From NCBI RefSeq assembly GCF_003203515.1, contig NZ_BGNG01000003.1:186001-250000 (forward strand): DNA of 64,000 nucleotides. Reading direction: 5' to 3'. The notes below the pieces were generated by a model. The model worked only from the letters and a program-made list of their open reading frames with translations, ran no database searches and had not been told where the DNA came from. The position numbers and the translations under genes are program-made. The stretch comes from Glaciecola sp. KUL10 (GTDB lineage Bacteria; Pseudomonadota; Gammaproteobacteria; Enterobacterales; Alteromonadaceae). This document shows, in pieces, positions 47,895 to 57,780 of the stretch; position 1 is the stretch's first letter, and every line of letters begins with the position of its first letter.

Positions 47895-49115
47895 CTACAT
47901 GGACTGATCTTGCTTTTGAGCAAGTTGCGCCAACAAATATCGCTCTCTAAGTTTATTAATCATCGGTCCATTAGGTCTCAAACTTTTAGCTTGATTAATA
48001 AGGTCAACACATTCATCGATATCTTGATGATAAGCTTGTACAGCTAAATCTCGAAGTAAATCGGCGTCGTTTGGGCGAGCAAGTACTTGTTGACGTCGAT
48101 ACTCAGTGAAGAACTGAGTAAGGTGTTTGTCTTTTACACCCGCGAAGATACTCAGCATTACTTCATAGTGGTCGTTCACAAAGCACTTCACCTGCTCAAG
48201 CGTTTTGTTGTATCTAGCCTCGACAAACGCTTTAGCTGTGTGATAATCATCGTGAATATTGCAGACTGACAAGAATTGGTCGAACAACTCGGTTCTATTC
48301 TGATACAGCGCGCCCTTTAAGGTAACCGTTAAACGTTGTTTTTGATCATCTGGAAGACCATTGCGATTTTCTTTGAAAGGAAAAGTACTGCTTGGACGCC
48401 CCCTTAAAGTTAATGATATATATTCCATTTGGCTTCTATTAGCCCGGTGAAACACAAAGCTTTGTTTTAATGAGCTTCCTGTATCGCACAATGCTTGTTG
48501 TTTCTCACTATGCTCTTGATATTCGCTGTTATCCGCGAGTACCACCTTCTGATTATTTTTAAAACTCGAAATATGCAGACGAACCTGGTCAATACTGACA
48601 CCTACAGGATAAATGCACTTACCTAAAGGGGACAAATACCCTTCCATTTTGTCAGAGAGTAAACTAAATGGAATATCGCGGCCAAAATCAACCAACCACT
48701 CTAAGTAAACCACATCATTAGGATTAAAACTGTCTATGAAGCTTTTCACATTGCTTTGGTCACCTTGATGAACCCAAAATTCATCGATATCTAAAAAACA
48801 AACATGGGTGTATTCACCCTTGTTTTTAAGCTCTTCTAACACCATCGCATAAATAATAAACTGAAGTCTTTCGGCTGCTTTGGGACCTGCCCCATCCACC
48901 CAATCAGCTTTTACAAAACTAACTTGAGGATAAGCTTCTGACACCTTTTTTAGCAACTCAAGACTATTATCGGTTGTTCGATTAATATAAATATCGATCG
49001 CATCAAAACCACAATTAAGATGATGAATTAACCATTCAGCGAAATATGCTGATTCATCTTTTGCAATTGCGACAAGCTTTACTTTGCAGTTCGTCGATTC
49101 ACTACTACTGAGCAT
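47895..49115 (-). CDS. GT92/GT2_4-like glycosyltransferase with C-terminal helical extension
   Basis: A 406-residue protein. The N-terminal half carries KLVAIAKDESAYFAEWLIHHLNCGFDAIDIYIN and CFLDIDEFWVH with a DxD site, typical of the DUF23/GT92 and Glyco_tranf_2_4 groups. The last 60 residues look like a short TPR-type helical repeat (RPNDADLLRDLAVQAYHQDIDECVDLINQAKSLRPNGP). The gene overlaps the sulfotransferase gene upstream by 11 bases. Donor and acceptor are unknown. Confidence 0.82.
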   Translation of the reverse strand: MLSSSESTNCKVKLVAIAKDESAYFAEWLIHHLNCGFDAIDIYINRTTDNSLELLKKVSEAYPQVSFVKADWVDGAGPKAAERLQFIIYAMVLEELKNKGEYTHVCFLDIDEFWVHQGDQSNVKSFIDSFNPNDVVYLEWLVDFGRDIPFSLLSDKMEGYLSPLGKCIYPVGVSIDQVRLHISSFKNNQKVVLADNSEYQEHSEKQQALCDTGSSLKQSFVFHRANRSQMEYISLTLRGRPSSTFPFKENRNGLPDDQKQRLTVTLKGALYQNRTELFDQFLSVCNIHDDYHTAKAFVEARYNKTLEQVKCFVNDHYEVMLSIFAGVKDKHLTQFFTEYRRQQVLARPNDADLLRDLAVQAYHQDIDECVDLINQAKSLRPNGPMINKLRERYLLAQLAQKQDQSM

Positions 49116-50085
49116 CTGATATCGCTAAGTTTTGCAATATATCATTTAGAAGACTTTGTACATTGCTGCTGAGAAACCATTCCGAACTGGCAATTTGAAT
49201 TTCTTTTCGTTTAACCGCATTCTGATAATTGTAAACATGGGCGCCGTATTTATCTGACATTACTTTTTCTGAGCGAACGTCTATAAAATAATTCCCAACG
49301 TTGATTTGAACAGTGTGTTCCCTAATCAACTCAACCAACGAATCAAGAACGAGTGTATCTTTGTGTTTCAAATAAGCTAATCTGATATTTCCACCATCAA
49401 GGATACCGGCTTGTTTTGCGAGTATATTTAATGCACGAACGATTTCCACATCAGCCAATGTCATTGACTTGTTTGTAGACTCAGCGCTTTGTTCAGATAT
49501 CGCAAAAGAATCATCCCACTTTATATCCAATAGGCTTAAAAAGTCGTTTATGAGCGTATCTCTGCCCACACTACTTTCATAATCCAATACCGAGACGTTA
49601 TTGATACCAAACACTTGTGAAAACATCCCTACCTTCAAATCCGGCGACAACATTTGACTGGTGCCAGGACGAGCCAAATGTTCATGGTAATATTGGAAAA
49701 AATCAATTGTTCCACCATGTTTTATCACTTCTTGCCAAATTGAAAATAGCTTTAAACTCGCTCTTCTCCACGTGTAGATTACTTTAATTTCAAACCCTTC
49801 GAAGCATTGCTTAAAGTATTCAAAATCTTCTTTTGATAACGATATGTAGTCTTCGCTTGAAAGTAAGAAATTGTTGTCGGTTTCTTTAAAAAATGCCACA
49901 TCATCTTTTGTAATCTCGCGGTTGACAATATTGTCACGAAATTTGTGATGCCCAAAAATCTGAACGTAACGCTTTGGATAGACCAAATTTTGTTTGAACA
50001 AGTTCGCTTGATTATCAAGCATGAATTTTTGAAGTGCCGTCGTACCTGTTTTATGCGGACCGACGTGCAAAAAAATTGTATTCAT
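49105..50085 (-). CDS. Sulfotransferase-like protein
   Basis: A 326-residue protein. FLHVGPHKTGTTALQKFMLD at the N-terminus is the 5'-phosphosulfate-binding loop of PAPS-dependent sulfotransferases, and EIKVIYTWRRASLKLFSIW resembles the 3'-phosphate-binding region. The remainder is divergent. It probably transfers sulfate to a sugar of the glycan made by this locus; the acceptor is inferred from context. It lies two bases after the RgpF-HAD gene and overlaps the GT92-like gene by 11 bases. Confidence 0.8.
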   Translation of the reverse strand: MNTIFLHVGPHKTGTTALQKFMLDNQANLFKQNLVYPKRYVQIFGHHKFRDNIVNREITKDDVAFFKETDNNFLLSSEDYISLSKEDFEYFKQCFEGFEIKVIYTWRRASLKLFSIWQEVIKHGGTIDFFQYYHEHLARPGTSQMLSPDLKVGMFSQVFGINNVSVLDYESSVGRDTLINDFLSLLDIKWDDSFAISEQSAESTNKSMTLADVEIVRALNILAKQAGILDGGNIRLAYLKHKDTLVLDSLVELIREHTVQINVGNYFIDVRSEKVMSDKYGAHVYNYQNAVKRKEIQIASSEWFLSSNVQSLLNDILQNLAISDAQ

Positions 50086-50087
50086 TA

Positions 50088-52055
50088 TTAATTTCCAAAA
50101 AGAGGATAGCGGCCGTATTTACTCATTAAGCTTCCCCATTTAATTATATCTGGCTCATCAAGCTTGTGTTTGGTCACTGCGTTTGGCTTCATACCCGCAG
50201 CGAGCCATTTATCTTCAGGGTGCAAAATATGCATATTTGTGAATCCATAGTCACCGCAGACTTGAGCATCGGAAATTACATTATCGCCAACATGCACAAT
50301 GCTTTTTCCTAACTGGTCAATTGTCTCGCGAAGCATTTTCCACATACTGCCATTGTCCTTCCTCAAACCCAGTTCACTAGAAACAAACAGTTTATAGTGA
50401 ACGGAAATTCCGATATGCCGAAGCATCAAACTGATTTGATGCTCAGTATAGTAAGTATCACTAACAAACCAGATTTCTCTGCCAACGTCACTCAACTGAT
50501 TGACCAAGTTAACCATTTCGTCTTTGCCAGAGATGGACTGCAAATCATATTCAAACTCCATTTGCATCCACTCTTGTGCTTGCGCAGTTTCACAATGAAG
50601 TCTTTGTGCGACTTCAGTGTATACTTCCACAATATCCACATCGCCAACAAAATTCTTATTTTTTCTACACTGCAACTCTGATTCGTTTCGCAGCTCAACA
50701 AAGGCCTCTGGAGATGATACTAAGTCCAAATCAACCAGATGCTTACCTACTTGAAATTTAGCATAATCTGCGAAGATGTATTCTCTTCGCAAAATGGTAT
50801 CAAACACATCAAATGAAATTATTTCGAAATTTCTTAATTCTGAAAGCAGTTGATGTGGCGGTTTAGCATAATTGGTAAAGGCGTAGGTTTTATCCACCGT
50901 GAATTTGGCTGAAGGTGGGTGATAAAAGAACTGTTGGTAGCCTTGCTTTTCAACCAAAAGACCAATAGCCCGCTCTAACGCGTGTAAGTACGAACCATCA
51001 TTTGGCAAGGGCTCAACTGGAAAATCTTGATACTCGTACTCTTTTTCGAAAAGAGGTTTTAGGGCTTTAGGACGGGCCCAGAACATACCACCCACTGGGT
51101 AGCTTAAAAAGTTGGAGTCAATTTCAATACCCCATTCATCAATAAAAGGACGCGCATGAGACTTATTGCAAGTCCAATGGTTCACCCAGCTAGGCATCAT
51201 CCAAAAAGATGTGGGATAGTACATCCCTAGGTCTTTATGTTCATCGAAGAGTCTCAAGATACAAGATAAAACATGCCTATCAGCGAGCAAGTATTGATGC
51301 AGATAATCAAACCACTGTGTCTGTTCTCTTCCTGAGTACAATGACTTTTTGGAGTGAAGGTGACACATCAAATCGTATTCTAAAAGTTGTTTTGAAAACT
51401 CCACTAAAAATGGCCCAAAATTACGCCCCTGATTTGGCGCAATTGCGGTAGTGACTTTATTAACCGTATTTAGTGTTGAAAAAGTAGACTTGACCTCAGC
51501 TTCTATCTCTTTGCTCGCACAAGTGACAAACACATCCACTGAGCAGGGTAATTGAGAGAGGGAATTTGCAAACTTTTCAATAAAGTCAGGATAAAAAACA
51601 TGCAAGCAGATCGCGATACTTTGTTGCGACCAGTTTTTCGTTTCCTTTGGCACCATGAAAGTGTTGGGCACCCAACGTTGAATCGCGTTGAAGCGCCTAC
51701 GTTTATCTTTCTCACCATGGTAAATATAGTGCAAAAGAGGACTAGTACCAGCGTGATACACATCGATGTTAGCGCGTTGGTAACCTTCAGTATCAAAAAG
51801 CGCTGATGGGTTCACGTTTGAAAACGTTGACTTATGTAAGTAGTCCTCAAACGCTGCCATTTCTGTCGGAAATGCACCACAATGGGCTTCGTAATATACC
51901 CTATTGAATAGGCCTCTTTGTCTACAATAATTTAATTCGTGAGCTCTTATCGCTGCCAAGTGCTCTTTTTCTTGCTCTTCCTTGCTTGGTGACGTGTCTA
52001 GCGCTGGATTGGAATCGATAGTATCTTCTATCTTTTTATCGTCATTGATTGTCAT
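50088..52055 (-). CDS. RgpF-type glycan protein fused to a HAD-like domain
   Basis: A 655-residue protein of three parts. Residues about 45-130 hold the PLLHYIYHG-type motif found before RgpF domains. Residues about 140-385 are a rhamnan synthesis F (RgpF) domain: CLHVFYPDFIEKFANSL, NQGRNFGPFLVEFSK, LMCHLHSKKS and YPVGGMFWARPKALKPLF. Residues about 400-610 are a HAD-like hydrolase domain: SFDVFDTILRREYIF, WFVSDTYYTEHQI and IVHVGDNVISDAQVCGDYG. RgpF proteins act in rhamnose-rich polysaccharide synthesis; the HAD part matches COG5610-type proteins. The fusion suggests a glycan-processing enzyme. Confidence 0.85.
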   Translation of the reverse strand: MTINDDKKIEDTIDSNPALDTSPSKEEQEKEHLAAIRAHELNYCRQRGLFNRVYYEAHCGAFPTEMAAFEDYLHKSTFSNVNPSALFDTEGYQRANIDVYHAGTSPLLHYIYHGEKDKRRRFNAIQRWVPNTFMVPKETKNWSQQSIAICLHVFYPDFIEKFANSLSQLPCSVDVFVTCASKEIEAEVKSTFSTLNTVNKVTTAIAPNQGRNFGPFLVEFSKQLLEYDLMCHLHSKKSLYSGREQTQWFDYLHQYLLADRHVLSCILRLFDEHKDLGMYYPTSFWMMPSWVNHWTCNKSHARPFIDEWGIEIDSNFLSYPVGGMFWARPKALKPLFEKEYEYQDFPVEPLPNDGSYLHALERAIGLLVEKQGYQQFFYHPPSAKFTVDKTYAFTNYAKPPHQLLSELRNFEIISFDVFDTILRREYIFADYAKFQVGKHLVDLDLVSSPEAFVELRNESELQCRKNKNFVGDVDIVEVYTEVAQRLHCETAQAQEWMQMEFEYDLQSISGKDEMVNLVNQLSDVGREIWFVSDTYYTEHQISLMLRHIGISVHYKLFVSSELGLRKDNGSMWKMLRETIDQLGKSIVHVGDNVISDAQVCGDYGFTNMHILHPEDKWLAAGMKPNAVTKHKLDEPDIIKWGSLMSKYGRYPLFGN

Positions 52056-52063
52056 TATCGGTA

Positions 52064-53122
52064 CTACACTTTAAACAAATTAAGAGGATTTACGTTTCCG
52101 TTGCCTGAAATAGCGTCGTCTACGTCAAATAAGGGTCTTACCGCTGCCGGAATGAACTGGCTCTTAGTTGTATAGTGCTTATACAAGTGCTCTATTTCAT
52201 CCAAGGTAAATCTGACGCCATTTTTTAAGTAGCTAACGACTGCGTCCGTTGCTCCATTAAAGATCATCTCAAGTTCGGCGAAATTAGCTTGCGTGTACGA
52301 GTGCCTGCCATAAAATTTGATAAACTGAGCAGCACCGGGAATGCTTGATTTCTCAATATCGACAAACTGGCCATTAGGTGAGGTGAGCAATGCTTCTAAA
52401 AAAAGAGACTTGTCTAACATATGGTAGCCATCGCCCATTTTAACTCGGTCTTTAAAAACGCATTCCATTGTCGCCGTTTTACCGTGGTAATTGTAGTCAC
52501 CCGCTTTGGTGGTAATAAAATACAAACCATGTGTACTTTGCCCCAGTAGATGCGTGAGCAATTTTTGAATAGTGCCAGAGTAACCAACATCTACCAAAAT
52601 AAGCTTTTTATCTCTTGGCAATGAAAGACTTCGAATATAATCAAAATAGCTACTTCTGCTCTTTGCTACCGCTTTAGACAAGGCCGCCAGTTTCATTGAA
52701 AATAGCGTGGTAATTTCTTCAAAATCATTGGGTAGTGAATATTCTTTTGCTAGCTCATCTTCAGTAAAAATCTCAAGTGCTACATGATGAGTAAAACCAA
52801 AACGAGCAACTAGCAAGCGATCAAGCGTCCCTTCAAAATTGTGCTTTAAACTAAACTCCCAAGTACTCGGATCTGCTATGCATATTCTGAAAAGAAAGGT
52901 TCTTGATGCCAGAAAATAATCATACGTGTTTTGAGCAATGAGGTTGTGTGAGATCAGTTTGGAATATACATCATTAAAAAAATAGCCTTCTCGGGCGAGA
53001 AATAAAATGTGTGCATCTGGGTTTACTTTTAAGACTTCATTTAACTGGTGGAAATACTCACTACAGATTGGGCCAAGGAACTCAAAGCCGAAATCGCCCA
53101 GCACCTTTTGTTTATTTATCAT
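52064..53122 (-). CDS. COG5610-like C-terminal domain protein (glycan locus)
   Basis: A 352-residue protein without signal peptide. HILFLAREGYFFNDVYSKL and YFLASRTFLFR near the N-terminus, and LILVDVGYSGTIQKLLTHLLGQ in the middle, match the region that normally follows the HAD domain in COG5610 proteins of surface-polysaccharide loci. Here it is a separate gene eight bases upstream of the RgpF-HAD gene, so the two products may work as one complex. Biochemical activity is unknown. Confidence 0.68.
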   Translation of the reverse strand: MINKQKVLGDFGFEFLGPICSEYFHQLNEVLKVNPDAHILFLAREGYFFNDVYSKLISHNLIAQNTYDYFLASRTFLFRICIADPSTWEFSLKHNFEGTLDRLLVARFGFTHHVALEIFTEDELAKEYSLPNDFEEITTLFSMKLAALSKAVAKSRSSYFDYIRSLSLPRDKKLILVDVGYSGTIQKLLTHLLGQSTHGLYFITTKAGDYNYHGKTATMECVFKDRVKMGDGYHMLDKSLFLEALLTSPNGQFVDIEKSSIPGAAQFIKFYGRHSYTQANFAELEMIFNGATDAVVSYLKNGVRFTLDEIEHLYKHYTTKSQFIPAAVRPLFDVDDAISGNGNVNPLNLFKV

Positions 53123-53181
53123 TTATTATTAACTTTAGATGAGTGGTTGATATTATTCGGCAAATGTTAGCATAAAACGCG

Positions 53182-54099
53182 CTAGCTTCGCCAAAGATTA
53201 TCAAGTTCATTCAGTACATTGTGAAAACGTAAGGCTTCATTATTGAGATTGTAAGAGCAGCTGATACGTTTACCTTTCTCTGCCCGAATTTTAATGTCTT
53301 CGCTCTTAGACATGTTCCATCCTAAGTGTATCGCTTTTTTACAACCATCAAGTGTGTTCGCGCAAAGTATAGCGTTGCTACCTTTTTTCATGTATTCGAG
53401 GTTTGCAACACAATTAGGCACTATCGCAACATTAGAAAGACTCATTGCTTCAATACCCGGCAAATAAAAACCCTCGGTTTTATTGGGTAACACTAAGGAA
53501 ATATTTGCACGCGCCATATCAGCAAACACGTTTTCTTTCGGAACAGTCTGTTTTGTTAATTTAACTCTAAAACCAAGTGAATTAGCGTACTTTGCTAAGT
53601 GTTCTCCCCAACCGGGCTTCTTGTTTGCCAGTATATATAAATCAATGTCTTTGTCAGACACAAGCAATTCAGGTATTTCATGCCCCATCTTGATTGTTAT
53701 GACGGGGCCATTAGCAAATGGTTTTATGGCTTCCTCGACAGCTTTTGAAACACATATTCTAATTGCTTTATGTTTCAAAAAAGCAAAGTGTGCCTGACTT
53801 GGATCGGCATGTCTCAAATGTTGAATCAGGTTTATTTTTGGCTGATGCTCATTAAAAAAGGGTTGGTAGGCACGCCAATCTAGCCCAGCAAGAAATATAA
53901 CATCAGCTTTGTCCGGTTGATATTGCTGCTGCCAACGTTGCTTGATGACATCAAAAGGGCTTTGTAGCTCATCTCGGCTTTGGATATATAATTCAGAATC
54001 AAAGTGCGGATGCGCACTGCAATGCTGTAAATAATCGAACACTTTTTGGTGCCCTCCCGTGTACCCCATATAATCACGGTAAAAACTAACGATTTTCAA
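53182..54099 (-). CDS. GT4-like glycosyltransferase
   Basis: A 305-residue GT-B type protein. The N-terminus YRDYMGYTGGHQKVFDYLQH resembles the acceptor-side Gly-rich loop. The C-terminal half includes NISLVLPNKTEGFYLPGIEAMSLSNVAIVPN, where the E-x7-E motif of GT4 enzymes is visible. The start is a TTG at 54099 with AAGG about nine bases upstream. It is the first gene of the block 54.1 to 41.1 kb, divergent from the small plus-strand sulfotransferase gene, so its promoter should lie in 54100-54257. Confidence 0.78.
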   Translation of the reverse strand: MKIVSFYRDYMGYTGGHQKVFDYLQHCSAHPHFDSELYIQSRDELQSPFDVIKQRWQQQYQPDKADVIFLAGLDWRAYQPFFNEHQPKINLIQHLRHADPSQAHFAFLKHKAIRICVSKAVEEAIKPFANGPVITIKMGHEIPELLVSDKDIDLYILANKKPGWGEHLAKYANSLGFRVKLTKQTVPKENVFADMARANISLVLPNKTEGFYLPGIEAMSLSNVAIVPNCVANLEYMKKGSNAILCANTLDGCKKAIHLGWNMSKSEDIKIRAEKGKRISCSYNLNNEALRFHNVLNELDNLWRS

Positions 54100-54257
54100 G
54101 TATTAACGCCTTTATTTTAATATTACAATTTTAGCAATTCAGTTAATTAAATTTCAAATCCGACATAGTTCATATCAAGAATATGCTAACTTAGTAATTA
54201 ATTGCGAGACAATCAAATCAGTATTCTTTAAACATGTAAATTTAAAAATGAGGAACC

Positions 54258-55028
54258 GTGGTTAATTTACACATCATTGGCGTACAAAAAGGAGGGACAA
54301 CGGCGCTTTCAAGTTTTTTGGATGAGCATCCTGATATTTTTTTACTGAAAAATAAAGAAGCACATGTCTTTGATGACCCCGCTTTTTTGCGTGCCACACA
54401 TAAGATGCAATTTGCAAAAAACAAATATAAAACCTTGAGTACCGACTATCAAGGTCAGAAATACACCCTAGACGCTACGCCTATTACTCTTTTCAATCCC
54501 GTTTTTTTAGCACATTGTTATCGTTATAATCCCAATGCAAAATTTATAGTCGTGCTACGTGATCCAGTAGAGCGCGCGATTTCTCACTATCAAATGTCCT
54601 TCGTTCGTAAACAAGAAGCCAAAAACATGTTGTTGAGTTTTTTGTTCGAGCAACTAAGATTGCAAAAGCACACTAGCGATTGGCGATTTACTTCTCCCTT
54701 GCGTACCCAGTCATACCTCAGCAGAGGTCTTTATTCTACTCAGTTAAACTCGTTATTTCAGACTATTCCCGCGAATCAAGTATTAGTGCTATATAATCAA
54801 GACTTGCGTGAACGACACGAAGAAACAATGAAAAAAATATTTTCTTTTTTAGAGCTAACAAAGCATAAGACAAAAGCCAGAGAGATATTTAAAGGAGAAT
54901 CATTGCCGAACACTTTCATTAATCGACTAGCTAAGCAATATGCGAAAGCATATTTCAAAATAAAAAAAGAGAATCGCCGAAGCTGGGATACGATTATACA
55001 AAATGCTCAGACATTAGGTGATGCATAA
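54258..55028 (+). CDS. Sulfotransferase, opposite orientation to the locus
   Basis: A 256-residue PAPS-dependent sulfotransferase. The 5'-phosphosulfate loop is HIIGVQKGGTTALSSFL and the 3'-phosphate motif is IVVLRDPVERAISHYQMSF, as in the heparan sulfate N-sulfotransferase-like family. The start is a GTG with GAGGAA upstream. It is the only plus-strand gene between 40.1 kb and the window end. Its last 35 bases overlap the 3' end of the convergent 927-residue gene. AT-rich, lysine-rich sequence suggests a separate acquisition. Confidence 0.88.
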   Translation: MVNLHIIGVQKGGTTALSSFLDEHPDIFLLKNKEAHVFDDPAFLRATHKMQFAKNKYKTLSTDYQGQKYTLDATPITLFNPVFLAHCYRYNPNAKFIVVLRDPVERAISHYQMSFVRKQEAKNMLLSFLFEQLRLQKHTSDWRFTSPLRTQSYLSRGLYSTQLNSLFQTIPANQVLVLYNQDLRERHEETMKKIFSFLELTKHKTKAREIFKGESLPNTFINRLAKQYAKAYFKIKKENRRSWDTIIQNAQTLGDA

Positions 55029-57777
55029 ACTGAATACGACCTTTGGCTTTAGAAACTAAATTAATCAAAAACGAGTGCTCATCCGAGTACTCGTTTTTCA
55101 ATACAGCCCTCAAAAAACTGCTCTTCACCATAAAACTTTTTTGGGTCGGGTAATAAATTGGATAAGACTGTATATCAAGTAATGTGTCAGGGTGGTAACT
55201 CGGTAAAACCGCTTCTAACTCGCTTTGTTCAAAGTGCTCAACTCCGCCAAATTCATAGCCTAAAAGGCTATACCATGTAAGCACTTCTCGATTTCTATCT
55301 TTTGAGGCTCTAGTATCATTACATTGGATAAGCCCAATGACTTTGGCAGTTGTGCGTGAAACGAGGTTATTCAACAGGACACTGCAACTTAAACTCTGGG
55401 GCCTTTTAAGTTTGTGGTGAAATTCAACTAATCCTTTTAAATTATATGCCTCGAGTATTTTTTCGATGTCCGCCTGTTTCTCCTGATGAGAGTACAATGC
55501 AAACTTTGGCATTAGCTTGGCACTAGTATTGTTTAATAGTGCATCTTGGTATAGCTCGGCAAATAAGCAGGCAAAACACTCAAAAGATTCAATCGATTCG
55601 ATGTTTATCGCGAACACACAGTCGTTACGTCTAAACGAAACGCACGGAGTTTGGTTCAAAACGACATTACGTGATCGGCCTTCAAAGCCATTTTCTAATA
55701 CATAATTAACGATATTGAGTGGAAATACCTTGCCCCAATGTTTATAAATAATCATAGAGAGCGTATCAGCTGGCTGTTCAGCTATCAGGCTTGTTGCATC
55801 ACGTAACCATTTTGCATTATCTTTGGCCAAAAAGTTAACTCTCAGATTGAGTAAATCTAGCACCGCGCCAAGTTGCTCGTTTTCGTAGCCGATAGATAAG
55901 ATGTTACTGTAGTCTAAGGAGTGCGGCTGCAAAGCGAACCTATGTTTAAGGCCTAAGTGAGGTTTGGATTTTCGTTCAAAGTCATCAAGAGTGTCTGCTA
56001 CCTTTTGCCAATCATGCATCGGCAAGTTTATCTGTAATTCAGCAAACAGTTTCTTAGCATCAATTAAACGGGCTTCGGCAATTAAACCATCGATTAGCAA
56101 GGTGTAGCTCTGTATGGATTCATGTGGAATTGACTTAAATTTGGCAATTGCATTGAGTAAATGAGTTGCTAACTTAAAAACACCGAGCTGCACATAATGC
56201 TGATGCAACAAGATTAAACACTTACTATAATCCCAGTATTCACCGTCTACTTTTCGATAAGTGCTAAAAAGTAACCTCGCCGCTTTAAACAAACAAAATT
56301 CTCGTAAATGGGCTTCTATAGGGCTAACTGCAAAGCTATTTGCTTGTGCTATGTATTCGTTTGGATGGGCCCTACTTTCAGTCAGTAATTCAATGGTAAG
56401 TGCAATGTGATTGTCTGAGTTGAGTTCCAATTCTTTTTGATACGCTTCAGAGTAATACTTTGGGAGGTCATTTAGCTGTCTAGTTGAAAACGGATTGGCA
56501 TTAACCAGTTGTTCATCGTCCAAGTCTAGCCAATCTGGTTGCTGTTCACAAAATAGAGTCCATTTGTTAATTTGCCAACCAAGGCTCTCATCAATAGCCC
56601 AGCAAAGCATTGCTCTCATCTTTAATACTTTTGTTACCAGCCATAGACCTTGGCGATGCGCTACCTTGGCGATAGAAAAGTAATCGTCTGCATGCTGTTT
56701 AAAATCATCACCAAGATCACGTTCTAATACCGCATAAAACCATGATGGTTGAACTCTTCTAATAGGTATTCGCAACAACGCACCTGCAAACTCAGACCAC
56801 GTTAATTTTTCGAAATGGAAACGCGTTTCAGCAAAAACATTTTCAACACTCATCACTTTAGGTTTTGAACGGTTTTCATTTGAACTGGCAACTAGTTTGG
56901 GGTTGAATGCCGTGCGCGAACTTGAGAACTGGTGTTGCTGATTTGAATGAGTAACGTCAGCAACTTTATTTAACTCACTGTATAAGTCATCTAAGGCTTG
57001 AATTTCTCGACAATCAAGATGGGCTAGATGTATATCTGTCGGCACGCTAGTAAGTAGGTCTGGTCTATAAGTACTTAAACTAAAATGATTTGGTGTTAAA
57101 CCAAAAGCGTTAAGTTTATCGAGCGTATCGAGAGACTTTGAACTCGCATTTAATTGAGCAAATGCGCCTGCTGCAAAAGCTTCTTGAGAAATAAGAAAGC
57201 AGTCTTGCGGATGCTCTTTTATGAACTCTAAAATGCGTTGGTTAGCACTAAGCCACATTTTATAAGCCAAACTCGGTTGCTGCCAAAAACTAAAGTTTAA
57301 GGTATTTCTTGCAATAGGATGCGCATTGTTAAGTAAATGCCTAGCGTGTCGATTGAGCAAAGAAAAACAAGCAGTACGCCAATGACGAAAAACGAACACA
57401 AACTTGATGCGTGAATGCTGTTTAGCGCTAGCTGCGACTTGCCAATCTTTTAAAAAGTGAGTGGCTCTTGGATCTTTTACACCAATTAACTGTTTAGTTG
57501 AACGATTTCTTTGCTCGAGATAGCTTGCTATGTAGTTTGGCAACCAAATGGGCTTAATTAAAGGAGAAGAATCATGATACCGCCAATCCACCCCGTTTAG
57601 TGAATAGACTTTATCATGCAACCTAACCACAGGCATATCTTCGACATGACCGAGGGGGTTACTGAAGGTAGCGCCCATTAATTCATCGCCCATATTAAAA
57701 CCATTAGCGGTGAGTGTTTGAGCCAACAATGAAGTTCCAGAGCGATGAAACCCAGTAACGAGATAAAATGATTTCAT
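54994..57777 (-). CDS. Large protein with N-terminal sulfotransferase domain
   Basis: A 927-residue cytoplasmic protein. Residues 1-220 form a sulfotransferase-like domain: VTGFHRSGTSLLAQTL (phosphosulfate loop, residues 7-22), RATHFLKDWQ, and KFVFVFRHWRTACFSLLNRH as the 3'-phosphate region. Residues 230-650 are helical with TPR-like spacing (FKAARLLFSTYRKVDGEYWDYSK). The last 270 residues form a further globular domain I do not recognise. It lies three bases after the frameshifted sulfotransferase in the same direction and overlaps the convergent sulfotransferase at its 3' end. The fusion is unusual. Confidence 0.78.
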   Translation of the reverse strand: MKSFYLVTGFHRSGTSLLAQTLTANGFNMGDELMGATFSNPLGHVEDMPVVRLHDKVYSLNGVDWRYHDSSPLIKPIWLPNYIASYLEQRNRSTKQLIGVKDPRATHFLKDWQVAASAKQHSRIKFVFVFRHWRTACFSLLNRHARHLLNNAHPIARNTLNFSFWQQPSLAYKMWLSANQRILEFIKEHPQDCFLISQEAFAAGAFAQLNASSKSLDTLDKLNAFGLTPNHFSLSTYRPDLLTSVPTDIHLAHLDCREIQALDDLYSELNKVADVTHSNQQHQFSSSRTAFNPKLVASSNENRSKPKVMSVENVFAETRFHFEKLTWSEFAGALLRIPIRRVQPSWFYAVLERDLGDDFKQHADDYFSIAKVAHRQGLWLVTKVLKMRAMLCWAIDESLGWQINKWTLFCEQQPDWLDLDDEQLVNANPFSTRQLNDLPKYYSEAYQKELELNSDNHIALTIELLTESRAHPNEYIAQANSFAVSPIEAHLREFCLFKAARLLFSTYRKVDGEYWDYSKCLILLHQHYVQLGVFKLATHLLNAIAKFKSIPHESIQSYTLLIDGLIAEARLIDAKKLFAELQINLPMHDWQKVADTLDDFERKSKPHLGLKHRFALQPHSLDYSNILSIGYENEQLGAVLDLLNLRVNFLAKDNAKWLRDATSLIAEQPADTLSMIIYKHWGKVFPLNIVNYVLENGFEGRSRNVVLNQTPCVSFRRNDCVFAINIESIESFECFACLFAELYQDALLNNTSAKLMPKFALYSHQEKQADIEKILEAYNLKGLVEFHHKLKRPQSLSCSVLLNNLVSRTTAKVIGLIQCNDTRASKDRNREVLTWYSLLGYEFGGVEHFEQSELEAVLPSYHPDTLLDIQSYPIYYPTQKSFMVKSSFLRAVLKNEYSDEHSFLINLVSKAKGRIQFMHHLMSEHFV

Positions 57778-57780
57778 TTC

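Noticed and set aside
41064-54257. RfaH ops/JUMPstart element upstream of the glycan genes
   Set aside because: No GGCGGTAG-type core was seen upstream of the first gene at 54.1 kb or near 61.4 kb.
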